From an uncultured Eubacteriales bacterium (GTDB lineage Bacteria > Bacillota > Sulfobacillia > UBA995 > UBA9673): 37,581 bases of DNA. Under the pieces are notes generated by a model, which saw only the letters and a list, made by a program, of their open reading frames with translations, had not been told where the DNA came from and searched no databases. The stretch is from contig CAJXZV010000010.1 of NCBI GenBank assembly GCA_913063835.1, positions 1 through 37,581 of the forward strand, written 5' to 3'. This document shows, one piece after another, positions 9,357-18,762 of the stretch (position 1 is its first letter; each line of letters opens with the position of its first letter). The translations under genes were made by a program, and so were the position numbers.

Positions 9357-10385
9357 ATGTCCAAGAGGTCGGTAGTGCGGCGCCTGGTGGCGGGTGTCCT
9401 GGTGCTGCTCTTGCTGGGGGGGCTGGCGGGTTGCGCCGCCGAGGAAGAGAAGCCGGCCGCCCAAGAGACCAAGGTCAAGGCGGCGATCATCTTCTCGATC
9501 GTCAATCCCGCCCGCGCCGGGGGCTGGGACCGTGCCGACTGGGCCGGCATCGAGGCCTTGCGGAACGAGTACGGCTGGGAAGTGACCGTGGCTGAAGGGG
9601 TGCCCTACGCCCAGACGGCCGCCACGGCCGCAGGTTACGCGGAGCAGGGGTACGACCTGGTGATCTTCCCGGACGCCGGTCAGACGGCGGCGTTCCTCGA
9701 GGTGGCGCCCAAGTACCCCAAGACCTGGTTCGTCATGATGTCCATGTGCGAGAAACTGCCGAACTCGCCGCGGGTGGCCGCCTGGTCCCCGGACCTGTAC
9801 GCCTACGGCGAGATGGTCGGTCTGGTGGCGGGGAAGGCCACGGAGTCCGGCATCATCGGGCTCGTCGGCGGTGTGCCTGTTCCGGCCCTGATCACCCTGT
9901 TCAGCGGGACCATCGAGGCGGCCAAGTTCGTGCGGCCCGACGTGGAGGTCCTCACCTACTTCGTGGGTGACTGGGTGGACGTGGCCAAGCACCGCGAGCT
10001 GGCGGCCCTGCAAATCCAGGAGGGCGCGGACGTGATCTTCCCCGAGACCGGCCCCGGAACGCTGGGGTGCTATGAGGCGGCCCAGGCCGGCGGGGCCAAG
10101 ATCGTGGGCTTCGCCTGGGACATGTACGAGGACGCCCCCGAGGTCATGCTGACCAGCGTCATCATCAACAAGCCGCGGATGTACAGGGACCTGGCCGAAC
10201 AGTTCATGTCCGGAGACCTTGAGAAGAAGATCGTGCACTGCGGTGCCGAGTACTTCGGCCTTGCCGACTTCCGGGGGAGCCTTCCCGAGGAGACGGTGAA
10301 AGAGATTCAGGACCTGGTCACCAAGCTGCAGAACGGTGAGCTGCCCATCCCGGTGGTCATCCACGAGGAGATCGGCGGGAGCTGA
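9357..10385 (+). CDS. BMP-family substrate-binding lipoprotein of ABC transporter
   Basis: Lipobox LLGGLAGC; BMP/PnrA-like fold signatures; AGGAGG 6 nt upstream of ATG 9357. Confidence 0.9.
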   Translation: MSKRSVVRRLVAGVLVLLLLGGLAGCAAEEEKPAAQETKVKAAIIFSIVNPARAGGWDRADWAGIEALRNEYGWEVTVAEGVPYAQTAATAAGYAEQGYDLVIFPDAGQTAAFLEVAPKYPKTWFVMMSMCEKLPNSPRVAAWSPDLYAYGEMVGLVAGKATESGIIGLVGGVPVPALITLFSGTIEAAKFVRPDVEVLTYFVGDWVDVAKHRELAALQIQEGADVIFPETGPGTLGCYEAAQAGGAKIVGFAWDMYEDAPEVMLTSVIINKPRMYRDLAEQFMSGDLEKKIVHCGAEYFGLADFRGSLPEETVKEIQDLVTKLQNGELPIPVVIHEEIGGS

Positions 10386-10473
10386 ACCCGGGTCGGGCGT
10401 ATGCGGCGAAGCCGGGGCGGGGCCGTGGCCCGGTCCCGCCCCGGCTCCTGAGTGGGAAGGAGCAGGAACCAGG

Positions 10474-12051
10474 GTGCAGGCGGATTCGGCTGTGGCGGTG
10501 AGCATGAGGGGCATATGCAAGTCCTTCGGGACGGTGCAGGCCCTGGACGGCGTGGACATGGACATCTCCGCGGGGGAGATAAGAGCCCTGGTCGGGGAGA
10601 ACGGGGCCGGCAAGACGACCCTCATGACCATCCTCTACGGCATGTACCGTCCGGATGCCGGCCGCATGACCGTGTGGGGGCGCCGGACCGGGCGGGACTG
10701 GTCGCCGCGGCAGGCCATAAAGGCCCGGATCGGCATGCTCCACCAGCACTTCTCCCTCATCCCCAACCACACCGTGCTCGAGAACGTCCTCATGCCCCAG
10801 CTCGGGTGGACCCACATGAGGCCCAGGTGGCATCACCACCGGGCGGTCCTGGAAGGTCTGTGCCGGGAATACGGCTTCTCGTTCCCCCTGGAGGCCCGTG
10901 TGGAGTCGCTCTCGGTGGGCCAGCAGCAGCAGGTCGAGATTCTCAAGCTGCTCTACCAGGGTGCCAGACTCCTCATCCTGGACGAACCCACCGCCGTCCT
11001 CACCCCTCAGCAGACCGAGAGGCTGCTGGAGCTCCTTCTGCGCCTGCGTGACCAGGGCCATTCGGTGGTGCTCATCACCCACAAGCTCAACGAGGCGTTC
11101 GCGGTCGCCGACAGCATCACCGTCCTGCGCAAGGGGAGACACGTGGCCACCGTGCCGCGGAAGGACAGCGATCCCCGGGAGATAGCCTTCATGATGGTGG
11201 ACAGGGAGTGGTCGGCCACACCCGATTGGGAGCTGGAGGCGCCCGAGCCGGGTCCTCTCCTGGAAGTGAAGGACCTCGTGGTAGGTGATGAGCACCAGAG
11301 ACCCGCCGTGGACCGGGTCTCCCTCGTGGTGCGGGCGCGGGAGCTCGTGGGTGTGGCCGGGGTGGCCGGCAACGGGCAGACGGAGCTGGCTGAAGCCCTG
11401 GTGGGGATTCGCCGCACCCGTGGGGGCCGCATCGTCATCGCGGGCCAGGATGCCACCTCATGGACCATCACCCGGCGTCTGCGCGCGGGTCTGCGGTTCA
11501 TCCCCGAGGACCGCCACCGGCACGGGATGGTGGGCGAGCTGAGTCTTGCGGAGAACCTGGTGATCGACCGTTGCGACAGCCCTCCTTTCTCGGTGCGCGG
11601 CGTGCTGCGCCGCCCGGTGATCCGGCAGGCGGCCGCCGAGGCGGTGGAGCGCTACGGGATACAGGCTCCCTCCCCGGAGACGCCCATGATGAACCTCTCC
11701 GGCGGGAACCAGCAGAGGGCGGTGCTGGCCCGGGCCCTCGCCGGTTCGCCGCGCGTGATAGTGGCCCACCAGCCGACCCGTGGGCTGGATTTCGCCGCCA
11801 CCGAGTACGTGCGGGCTCAGCTCGTCCGGTGTGCCGCCCAGGGGGTGGGCGTGCTCGTCTTCTCGAGCGAGCTTGAAGAACTGATGCTTCTCTGTCACCG
11901 CATCCTGGTGATGTACAGGGGGCGCTTCATCGGCGAGCTCAGCCGGGACGAATTCGATGCGGGCACCATCGGCCTTCTCATGACCGGTCAGGTGCCCGAC
12001 GGTGGGAGGCGCGATGGTCAAGGTACTCGGAATCTCGGGCAGCCCGCGTAA
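10474..12051 (+). CDS. BMP-type ABC transporter ATP-binding protein (double ATPase)
   Basis: Two ABC domains: GENGAGKTTLM, LSVGQQQQVEILKLLYQGARLLILDEPTAVL, and second half LSGGNQQRAVLARALAGSPRVIVAHQPTRGLD. Confidence 0.93.
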   Translation: MQADSAVAVSMRGICKSFGTVQALDGVDMDISAGEIRALVGENGAGKTTLMTILYGMYRPDAGRMTVWGRRTGRDWSPRQAIKARIGMLHQHFSLIPNHTVLENVLMPQLGWTHMRPRWHHHRAVLEGLCREYGFSFPLEARVESLSVGQQQQVEILKLLYQGARLLILDEPTAVLTPQQTERLLELLLRLRDQGHSVVLITHKLNEAFAVADSITVLRKGRHVATVPRKDSDPREIAFMMVDREWSATPDWELEAPEPGPLLEVKDLVVGDEHQRPAVDRVSLVVRARELVGVAGVAGNGQTELAEALVGIRRTRGGRIVIAGQDATSWTITRRLRAGLRFIPEDRHRHGMVGELSLAENLVIDRCDSPPFSVRGVLRRPVIRQAAAEAVERYGIQAPSPETPMMNLSGGNQQRAVLARALAGSPRVIVAHQPTRGLDFAATEYVRAQLVRCAAQGVGVLVFSSELEELMLLCHRILVMYRGRFIGELSRDEFDAGTIGLLMTGQVPDGGRRDGQGTRNLGQPA

Positions 12052-12811
12052 GGGCAACAGTCAGTTCCTACTCGAGCAGGCGCTCGAGGCGGCCCGGGCG
12101 GTCAGCCCCGGGAAGGTGGAATGCACCCCGTACACCCTCCGGGGGAAGAAGTTCGCGCCCTGCGTCTCGTGTTTCCGCTGCGGGGAGCAGGGCGGAGAGT
12201 GTGTTCTGAAAGACGACTTCCAGGAACTCCGTGACCTCTGGGTCGCGGCCGACGTGGTGATATACTCGGTCCCCGTCTACCACATGGGGGTGCCGGGCCA
12301 GCTCAAGTGCTTCCTGGACCGGCTCGGCAACAGCCTGTTCGGGCGCTACCGGCACCTCTTCCCTGCCGGTGTGGACAGCCTGCCCAAGTTGCTGAAGGTG
12401 GTGGGGGCGATCGCCCAGGGTGTGCACCTCTGCTCCGGGCAGGAGCACACCATCACCGACCTGGTCTGCCACGCCCTGATCCTGCAGTGCATCCCGGTCA
12501 CCGGCGACATGTGGCAGTCCTACATCGGGGCGGGCGGGTGGACCTCCAACGACATCGCCAGGGACGCTCTGGCCCGTCAGGCCGAGGCGGGGGAAGCGGA
12601 CGCGGCCGTGCTGGTGAAGGCCGCCCGGGACGTCGGCCGCAGGGCCACGGAGATCGCCCTCGTGCTCCGGGAAGGCGGACGGGTGCTCAGGGACACCCTC
12701 AGGGCGGACCCGGCCTATCTGCCCTTCCTGGAACGGCTGGGATGCGCGGACCCGACGACGGCGGGAGGCGGTAGCGGTGCAGAGCCCGGGGCCGGTCAGG
12801 GAACGGATTGA
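12014..12811 (+). CDS. NADPH-dependent FMN reductase / iron-sulfur flavoprotein family
   Basis: GISGSPRKGNSQ flavin-phosphate loop, CVSCFRCGEQGGEC cysteine motif, VYHMGVPGQLKCFLDR. Confidence 0.88.
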   Translation: MVKVLGISGSPRKGNSQFLLEQALEAARAVSPGKVECTPYTLRGKKFAPCVSCFRCGEQGGECVLKDDFQELRDLWVAADVVIYSVPVYHMGVPGQLKCFLDRLGNSLFGRYRHLFPAGVDSLPKLLKVVGAIAQGVHLCSGQEHTITDLVCHALILQCIPVTGDMWQSYIGAGGWTSNDIARDALARQAEAGEADAAVLVKAARDVGRRATEIALVLREGGRVLRDTLRADPAYLPFLERLGCADPTTAGGGSGAEPGAGQGTD

Positions 12812-13436
12812 GCGGGCCGGAGTGATGGCCATACTGCGCCGGGTGCCCGAGGCCAGGTTGGAGCCCGCAGTCGAGGCGCTCCGGCGGGGAGGCATCCGGG
12901 TGGCAGAGGTGACCTGGGACGACGAGTCATCCCCCGACCTGCTCCGGCGGGCGATGGCGTGCTCGGGTGACGACTCCCTGTGGGGCATGGGGACGGTGAC
13001 AGATGCCCGGCAGGTCAGGCGGGCGGTGGCCGCCGGGGCCCGGTTCATCGTCACCCCCGTGTTCATCCCCGAAGTGGTGGAGGAGTGCCGGCGGCAGGGT
13101 GTGCTGTGTGTCCCGGGGGCCTTCAGTCCCACCGAGGTCTATGAGGCCTGGCGGGCGGGAGGCGGTCTCATCAAGGTCTTCCCCGCCGGCGTCCTCGGGG
13201 CCCCGTACTTCCGACATCTGAGGGGCCCCTTTCCTGACGTCCCTCTCCTGGCCGTGGGTGGGGTGAGCGCCGACAACACCCCCTCCTTCCTGAGGGCGGG
13301 AGCGGCCGCGGTGGGGGCCGGCGGTGCGCTTGTGCGCAGGGACCTCATCGAACGCGGGGACTGGGAGGCGCTGGCGGAGTGCGCCAGGCGCTTCGTGGCC
13401 GCCGTACAGGAGGCGCGTTCACCTTGCTCTCGATAG
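12777..13436 (+). CDS. KDPG/KDPGal aldolase family protein (DgoA/Eda-like)
   Basis: AEVT, GMGTVTD, FIVTPVF, GLIKVFPAG (Schiff-base Lys), AVGGVS; overlaps the upstream gene. Confidence 0.88.
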   Translation: MQSPGPVRERIERAGVMAILRRVPEARLEPAVEALRRGGIRVAEVTWDDESSPDLLRRAMACSGDDSLWGMGTVTDARQVRRAVAAGARFIVTPVFIPEVVEECRRQGVLCVPGAFSPTEVYEAWRAGGGLIKVFPAGVLGAPYFRHLRGPFPDVPLLAVGGVSADNTPSFLRAGAAAVGAGGALVRRDLIERGDWEALAECARRFVAAVQEARSPCSR

Positions 13437-13951
13437 GGGTCGACCCGACCCGGTGCACCCGGTGCCGAAGGTGTGAGGCGGTCTGCGAGATGGCCCACGG
13501 CGGCGACGGTCGGGGCCTTCAGAGCCGGGTGAGGATAAGGGACTCCGGCTGGCCCCTTATCAGCATCTGCCGTCACTGCGAGAGCGCACCCTGTGCCGAC
13601 GCCTGTGTCAGCGGAGCCATACGGACCGACCCGCTGGAGGGGACGGTGCAGGTCGACGCCGCCAGATGTGTCGGGTGCTGGAGTTGTGTGATGGAGTGCC
13701 CCTTCGCGGCCGTCACCATGGCCGACGTGGCCGGTCGCGGACCGAGAGCCTCGAAGTGTGACGGTTGCCGGGAATGGGGCTTCCCCCTGTGCGTGAGGTA
13801 CTGCCCCACCGGTGCCCTCCGCGCCGGGGCGGGCGCGGGCGAGACGAGCGGCCGGGTGAGGCGCGAGCACGCGGCGAGGCTGGCGCTCTTGCCGGGCCGC
13901 GGGACGTGGCCGGCACTTCGGGGACGCGCGGGCGGGGGGACACCGGCGTGA
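13424..13951 (+). CDS. 4x[4Fe-4S] polyferredoxin-like electron transfer subunit
   Basis: CTRCRRCEAVC, CRHCESAPCADAC, CVGCWSCVMECP, CDGCREWGFPLCVRYCP; TTG start behind ACAGGAGG. Confidence 0.88.
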   Translation: MLSIGVDPTRCTRCRRCEAVCEMAHGGDGRGLQSRVRIRDSGWPLISICRHCESAPCADACVSGAIRTDPLEGTVQVDAARCVGCWSCVMECPFAAVTMADVAGRGPRASKCDGCREWGFPLCVRYCPTGALRAGAGAGETSGRVRREHAARLALLPGRGTWPALRGRAGGGTPA

Positions 13952-15171
13952 ACTACGTGGTGGTCGGTGTCAGCGCCGCCGGTCTGAGCGCTCTGCGTGC
14001 CATCCGGGAGCTGGACCCCCACGGCGACGTCACCGTGGTGGATGAGGAGACCCGTCCTGCCTACTCCCGGGTCCTGCTCACCCACTACATCGCCGGCAGG
14101 GTGGGAGAAAGGGACCTCTTCCTCGTGGAGGAGGAGTTCTACCGGAGGTGCGGGGTCCGAGCCCTGCTGGGGGTGCGGGCGACAGGACTTGACCCGGATG
14201 GGAGGCAGGTCCATCTGGCGGACGGGCGCGTCCTGGGATACGACCGGCTCCTCGTCGCCACCGGGGCGAGGGCCGTGGTCCCCGCCTGGTCCCCTCCCGG
14301 GGGCGCTGGCGACAGAGGCGGGGGAGGCGAGACAGGCGAGACGGGCGTGACAGGCCTGCGCACACGGGAGGACGCCGTCCGCATAAGGAAGGCGGCGCTC
14401 GCCGGGCGCCCTGTGCTCATCGTCGGCGGCGGTCCGGTGGGGGTGAAGTTGGCGTGCGCTCTGCGGGAGCTGGGTGTCATCCCCACCCTGCTCGTCGGTT
14501 CGCCGCGCATCCTCTCCCAGGTGGCGGACAGGGAGGCCTCCCTCATCCTTGAGCGGCACCTGGCGCGGTGCGGCGTGAGGGTGAGGTGCGGCGTGGAGGT
14601 CAGGGAAGTGGCCAGAGGTCCTCACGGCACGGAGGGGGTCGTGCTCTCCGACGGTTCTGTCCTGCCCGGCCGACTGGTGGTCGTCTGCAAAGGGGTGGAG
14701 CCCCGGACCGAGCTTGTCGGCGGGCACGTGGCCGTCCGCCGCGGGGTGCTCGTCTCCGGCGCCATGCGGACGTCGGTGCCGGACATATACGCGGCGGGTG
14801 ACGTGGCCGAGTGCCCCGACATCTGGGGCGAGGGCACGCGGGTGAGCGCCATCTGGCCGCACGCCTCGAGACAGGGAAGGGTGGCCGGGACGAACATGGC
14901 CGGCGGCCGGGACCTGTTTGACGGGGTGCTGCCCAGGAACGCCATGGACGTGCTCGGGACGCCTTTCGTGTCCATGGGCGTCCTTGACGCCCCGGCCGAA
15001 GGTGGATGGCGGTCGGTCTCGCGGCGGCGGGGCGACTCCTATCTCAGGCTGGTCATACGCGGGGACAGCGTGGTGGGGGCCGTCCTGGTGGGCTGTGTGC
15101 GACTGGCGGGCCCCATCCAGGCGGCCATCCGCAGGGGCGGCCGGGGCTGGGAAGAGGTGGTGGCGCCGTGA
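13948..15171 (+). CDS. FAD/NAD(P)-dependent pyridine nucleotide oxidoreductase (NirB-N/AorC-like)
   Basis: NYVVVGVSAAGLSALRAIRELDP (FAD), VLIVGGGPVGVKLACAL (NAD), DIYAAGDVAE; GTGA overlap with the upstream stop. Confidence 0.9.
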   Translation: MNYVVVGVSAAGLSALRAIRELDPHGDVTVVDEETRPAYSRVLLTHYIAGRVGERDLFLVEEEFYRRCGVRALLGVRATGLDPDGRQVHLADGRVLGYDRLLVATGARAVVPAWSPPGGAGDRGGGGETGETGVTGLRTREDAVRIRKAALAGRPVLIVGGGPVGVKLACALRELGVIPTLLVGSPRILSQVADREASLILERHLARCGVRVRCGVEVREVARGPHGTEGVVLSDGSVLPGRLVVVCKGVEPRTELVGGHVAVRRGVLVSGAMRTSVPDIYAAGDVAECPDIWGEGTRVSAIWPHASRQGRVAGTNMAGGRDLFDGVLPRNAMDVLGTPFVSMGVLDAPAEGGWRSVSRRRGDSYLRLVIRGDSVVGAVLVGCVRLAGPIQAAIRRGGRGWEEVVAP

Positions 15172-15210
15172 GGGAGGCAATGGCCGGCGCGGAGTCTGGA
15201 GGGATGGGCG

Positions 15211-15675
15211 ATGGAGAAATTCCTGGTGGTGTATCCTGACCTGTGCACAGGTTGCCGTCTGTGCGAAGCGGCGTGTTCGTACCGGCACGAAGGGGTGTAC
15301 TCACCTTCTCTTTCCCGCGTCAGAGTGGTCAAGTTCGAGGACCGGTGTCTGAGCGTGCCGGTCGTCTGCAACTACTGTGAACAGCCCCCGTGTGAGGCCT
15401 CCTGTCCCACAGGGGCGATGTCCGCCGCCCCGGACGGGCGGTACGCGCTGGTGCGGGAGGACCGGTGCATCGGGTGCAAGGAGTGCGTCAACGTCTGTCC
15501 GCTCGGCGCCGTGCGGATGCACCCGCGGACCGGCGTGGCCGTGCGCTGTGACCTGTGCCGCGGGGACCCGGAGTGCGTGAAGGTGTGCACCGCAGGCGCC
15601 CTGAGGTATGAGCCTCTGGAGGCCGCGGTGCGGGAGAAGCGGCGGGCGCGGGCCGCGTCCCTGAACCCGGTGTGA
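15211..15675 (+). CDS. 4x[4Fe-4S] polyferredoxin-like electron transfer subunit (AorA/HycB-like)
   Basis: CTGCRLCEAAC, CNYCEQPPCEASCP, CIGCKECVNVCP, CDLCRGDPECVKVC = 16 Cys. Confidence 0.92.
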   Translation: MEKFLVVYPDLCTGCRLCEAACSYRHEGVYSPSLSRVRVVKFEDRCLSVPVVCNYCEQPPCEASCPTGAMSAAPDGRYALVREDRCIGCKECVNVCPLGAVRMHPRTGVAVRCDLCRGDPECVKVCTAGALRYEPLEAAVREKRRARAASLNPV

Positions 15676-15695
15676 CGAGGGAGGGAACGGCAGAC

Positions 15696-17609
15696 ATGAG
15701 GGAGATTGCGGGCGACATCCTCTACGTCGACCTGAGCGAACGGCGGGCGTGGCGGGAGCCGGTCCTGCACGAGGACATCCTGAACTTCCTCGGTGGCCGC
15801 GGCCTCAACGCTCACCTGCTCTGGAAGCTGACGGGGCCGGACACCGACCCCCTGGGCCCCGACAACCCGCTCATATTCGGCGCCGGCCTGTTGTCGGGGA
15901 CCGAGGTCCCCTGTTCCGGACGCACCACGGTGACCTGCCGCAGCCCGGCCACGCGGTGGTACCTGAAGACCAGCGGAGGCGGGCACTGGGGCGGGGAACT
16001 GAAGTTCGCCGGGATCGGGCACCTGGTCATAACGGGCAGGGCCGACCACCCCGTCTACCTGTGGATCGACGACGGTCGGGTCGAGTTCCGCGACGCACGT
16101 CCGATATGGGGCAAGGATGTCCGCGAGACGGACCTGAGCGTCAAGAAGGACGTCGGAGACGAGGACATCCAGGTGGCCGCGATCGGTCCCGCGGGAGAGC
16201 GGCTGGTCAAGTTCGCCGGCATCATGTTCTCTGTTTACAACACCGCCGGGCGCGGCGGTGCCGGCGCGGTGATGGGGGCCAAGAACCTGAAGGCTGTCGC
16301 CGTGAGGGGGACCGGGGCGCTACGGGCCGCCCAGCCCGCCCGCTTCCACGAGGCGGCCGTCGAGTGCCGCGAGGCCCTCTTGGCCGAGTCGGGCGGCGAG
16401 GGGCTGGCCCGCTACGGCACGGCGGGGAGCGTCGAGGCGGTCAACGAGCTCAGGGCGTGGGCCTCTTACAACTTCCGGCGCAGCCGCGACGAGGACGTCT
16501 ACCCGCTCAGCGGTCAGTACCTCGTGGAACGGGGCTACCTGAAGCGCCGGGTGGCATGCCTGGCCTGCGTGTTCGGCTGCCACCGCTACACCGAGTTGAC
16601 CCGGGGCGAGTTCGCCGGCTGCTACACGGGTGGTCCGGAGCTGGAGACCCTGGGGTCTTTCGGTTCCGGCTGCGGCGTGTCGGACACGGAGGCGGTGATC
16701 AAGGCCAACGAGCTGTGCAACATCCTGGGCATGGACACCATCTCGTGCGGGTCGGTCATCGCCTGGACCATGGAGTGCTACGAGAAGGGGCTGGTCTCGG
16801 CACGGGACCTCGACGGGCTCGACCTGCGCTGGGGAGACGCCAAGGCGGTCATCGAGATGGTGCGCCGCATCGCCTACCGGGAGGGCTTCGGCGACGTCTT
16901 GGCCGAAGGGGTGAGGGCCGCCGCCCGGCAGGTGGGCGGGGACTCGTACCGCTGGGCCGTGGAGGCCAAGGGTCTCGAGCAGTCCCGGGTCGACACCAGG
17001 TCGGCCAAGGCCTACGCGCTGGCCTTCGCCGTCAACCCTCGGGGTGCGGACCATCTGCACACGGAGACGTTCGCCGAGTTCGGCCTGAGTCCTGAGGGCA
17101 GGGCGCTCATCGCCAGGATCACCGGGGACGAGAAGTACGCCGACCCGTGTATGGTCGAGAAGAGGGCCGAGATCGTCCGGTGGCACGAGGACTGCTTCGC
17201 GGTCACCGACGCGCTGGGACTCTGCGCCTTCTCGAGCACCGCCCTCTACGGGGTCACGCCGGCGCGCATGGCCGAGCTCTTCTCCGCCGCCACAGGACAC
17301 GAGATCTCCGAGGAGGAGATCATGAGGGCGGGACGCCGGATCGTCACCCTCGAGAAGTGCTTCAACGTGCGGGCGGGTGCCGTCAGGGCCGACGACTGCC
17401 TCCCCTGGCGCCTGATGCACGAGCACACGCCGGACAGGCCGGACCCGGACGCCATCAACGCCCCCGAGGAACTGGACAGGATGCTGGACGAGTACTACTC
17501 CCTGCACGGATGGGACCTTGAGACGAGCTGGCCCACCTCGGAGACCCTGGAGAGCCTGGGTCTCGGCGACGTGGCCCGCCGGCTCGCCGCCGCCGGCAAG
17601 CTCAGGTGA
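15696..17609 (+). CDS. Tungsten-dependent aldehyde:ferredoxin oxidoreductase
   Basis: PCSGRTTVTCRSP, GRGGAGAVMGAKNLKAVAVRG, CLACVFGCHRY [4Fe-4S] ligands, DALGLCAFSS C-terminal ligand. In-frame GTG at 15672 also possible. Confidence 0.95.
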   Translation: MREIAGDILYVDLSERRAWREPVLHEDILNFLGGRGLNAHLLWKLTGPDTDPLGPDNPLIFGAGLLSGTEVPCSGRTTVTCRSPATRWYLKTSGGGHWGGELKFAGIGHLVITGRADHPVYLWIDDGRVEFRDARPIWGKDVRETDLSVKKDVGDEDIQVAAIGPAGERLVKFAGIMFSVYNTAGRGGAGAVMGAKNLKAVAVRGTGALRAAQPARFHEAAVECREALLAESGGEGLARYGTAGSVEAVNELRAWASYNFRRSRDEDVYPLSGQYLVERGYLKRRVACLACVFGCHRYTELTRGEFAGCYTGGPELETLGSFGSGCGVSDTEAVIKANELCNILGMDTISCGSVIAWTMECYEKGLVSARDLDGLDLRWGDAKAVIEMVRRIAYREGFGDVLAEGVRAAARQVGGDSYRWAVEAKGLEQSRVDTRSAKAYALAFAVNPRGADHLHTETFAEFGLSPEGRALIARITGDEKYADPCMVEKRAEIVRWHEDCFAVTDALGLCAFSSTALYGVTPARMAELFSAATGHEISEEEIMRAGRRIVTLEKCFNVRAGAVRADDCLPWRLMHEHTPDRPDPDAINAPEELDRMLDEYYSLHGWDLETSWPTSETLESLGLGDVARRLAAAGKLR

Positions 17610-17619
17610 GAGTGGGGGG

Positions 17620-18759
17620 ATGCGCATGCCCGTTCGAGTTCTAGGTCAAGAAGACGTCGAGCCTCTCCTCGAGGGAGTGGGAGCTCTGGGCACCGGGGGA
17701 GGAGGTGACCCGGCCTGGGGCAGGGTGATAATGGAGAGAGACCTGCGCCAGGGCCTCACCTACCGCATCATACCTCCGGAGGAGGTCCCCGACGACGCCG
17801 TCGTCGTCAGCGGCGGGTACATGGGATCGGTGAAGACCCTCGAGGAGATGGGGTTCGAGAAGGTCGTAGAGGACTGGGACCGGCGCTTCGAGCTGCTGGA
17901 GGCCCTGCGGGCCATGGAGGGCCTCCTGGGGCGCAGGGTGGAGTACGTGGTGCCCTTCGAACTCGGAGGCCTCAACACCCCCGTGATGCTGAGCCTGGCG
18001 GCCAGGGCCGGGGTGGTCATGGTCGACGGGGACGCCCTCGGTCGGGCCGCCCCGGAGACGCAGATGACCAGCTTCATCGGGCACGGTGTGCGCCTGACGC
18101 CCATGCCCCTCGTGGACCGGCGGGGCAACACCGTCATCGTCCGCGAGGCGGCCTACCCGGCCTACGCGGACGAGCTGGGCAGGTGGGTGGTCACCCGCGG
18201 GGGCGGCACAGGTGCCAACACCCACTACCCGATGACAGGGGCCGAGCTGAAGCGGGCCGTCGTGCCGGGGACCATCAGCCTGGCCCTCAAGGTGGGACGG
18301 GCCATCCTGGAGGCCCGGGCCGGCAGGGAGGACCCGGTCGCCGCTTTCTGCCGGGTCGCGGGCGGCACCCTGCTCCTCCGCGGCCGGGTGACGGAGGTCT
18401 CAGGGGAGGACCGCGGGGGCTTCTACGTCACCTGGGTGACCGTGGAGGGAGCCGGGGCGCCGCCTGAGAGGATGCGTCTGGTCATCAAGAACGAGACCAT
18501 GGCCGGGTGGCTTGACGGCCGTCTCGTGGCGGTCTTCCCGGACCTTCTGTGCCTCCTCGACCCGGCCACCGGGCGCGGCATCATGAGCGTGGAGCTCGCC
18601 GAGGGGCTCGAGGTGTGTGTGGTGGGGGTGCCGTGCCACGGCCGCCTGCGCGAGGCCTTGGACACGCCCGAGGGTGCGGCCGCCTTCTCCGGGGCCCGGT
18701 ACGGCTGCCCCGACCTCGAGTACAGGCCCATCGAGGAACTCATCAAGGACCTGGGCTAG
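17620..18759 (+). CDS. DUF917 domain protein
   Basis: ALGTGGGGDPAWGR, VVSGGYMGSVKTLEEMG, PFELGGLNTPVMLSLAARAGVVMVDGDALGRAAPETQMTSF are typical of DUF917. Confidence 0.88.
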   Translation: MRMPVRVLGQEDVEPLLEGVGALGTGGGGDPAWGRVIMERDLRQGLTYRIIPPEEVPDDAVVVSGGYMGSVKTLEEMGFEKVVEDWDRRFELLEALRAMEGLLGRRVEYVVPFELGGLNTPVMLSLAARAGVVMVDGDALGRAAPETQMTSFIGHGVRLTPMPLVDRRGNTVIVREAAYPAYADELGRWVVTRGGGTGANTHYPMTGAELKRAVVPGTISLALKVGRAILEARAGREDPVAAFCRVAGGTLLLRGRVTEVSGEDRGGFYVTWVTVEGAGAPPERMRLVIKNETMAGWLDGRLVAVFPDLLCLLDPATGRGIMSVELAEGLEVCVVGVPCHGRLREALDTPEGAAAFSGARYGCPDLEYRPIEELIKDLG

Positions 18760-18762
18760 GAC

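Noticed and set aside
13573-15288. 571-aa minus-strand ORF
   Set aside because: Fully antisense to the polyferredoxin and FAD oxidoreductase genes; no recognisable domains.
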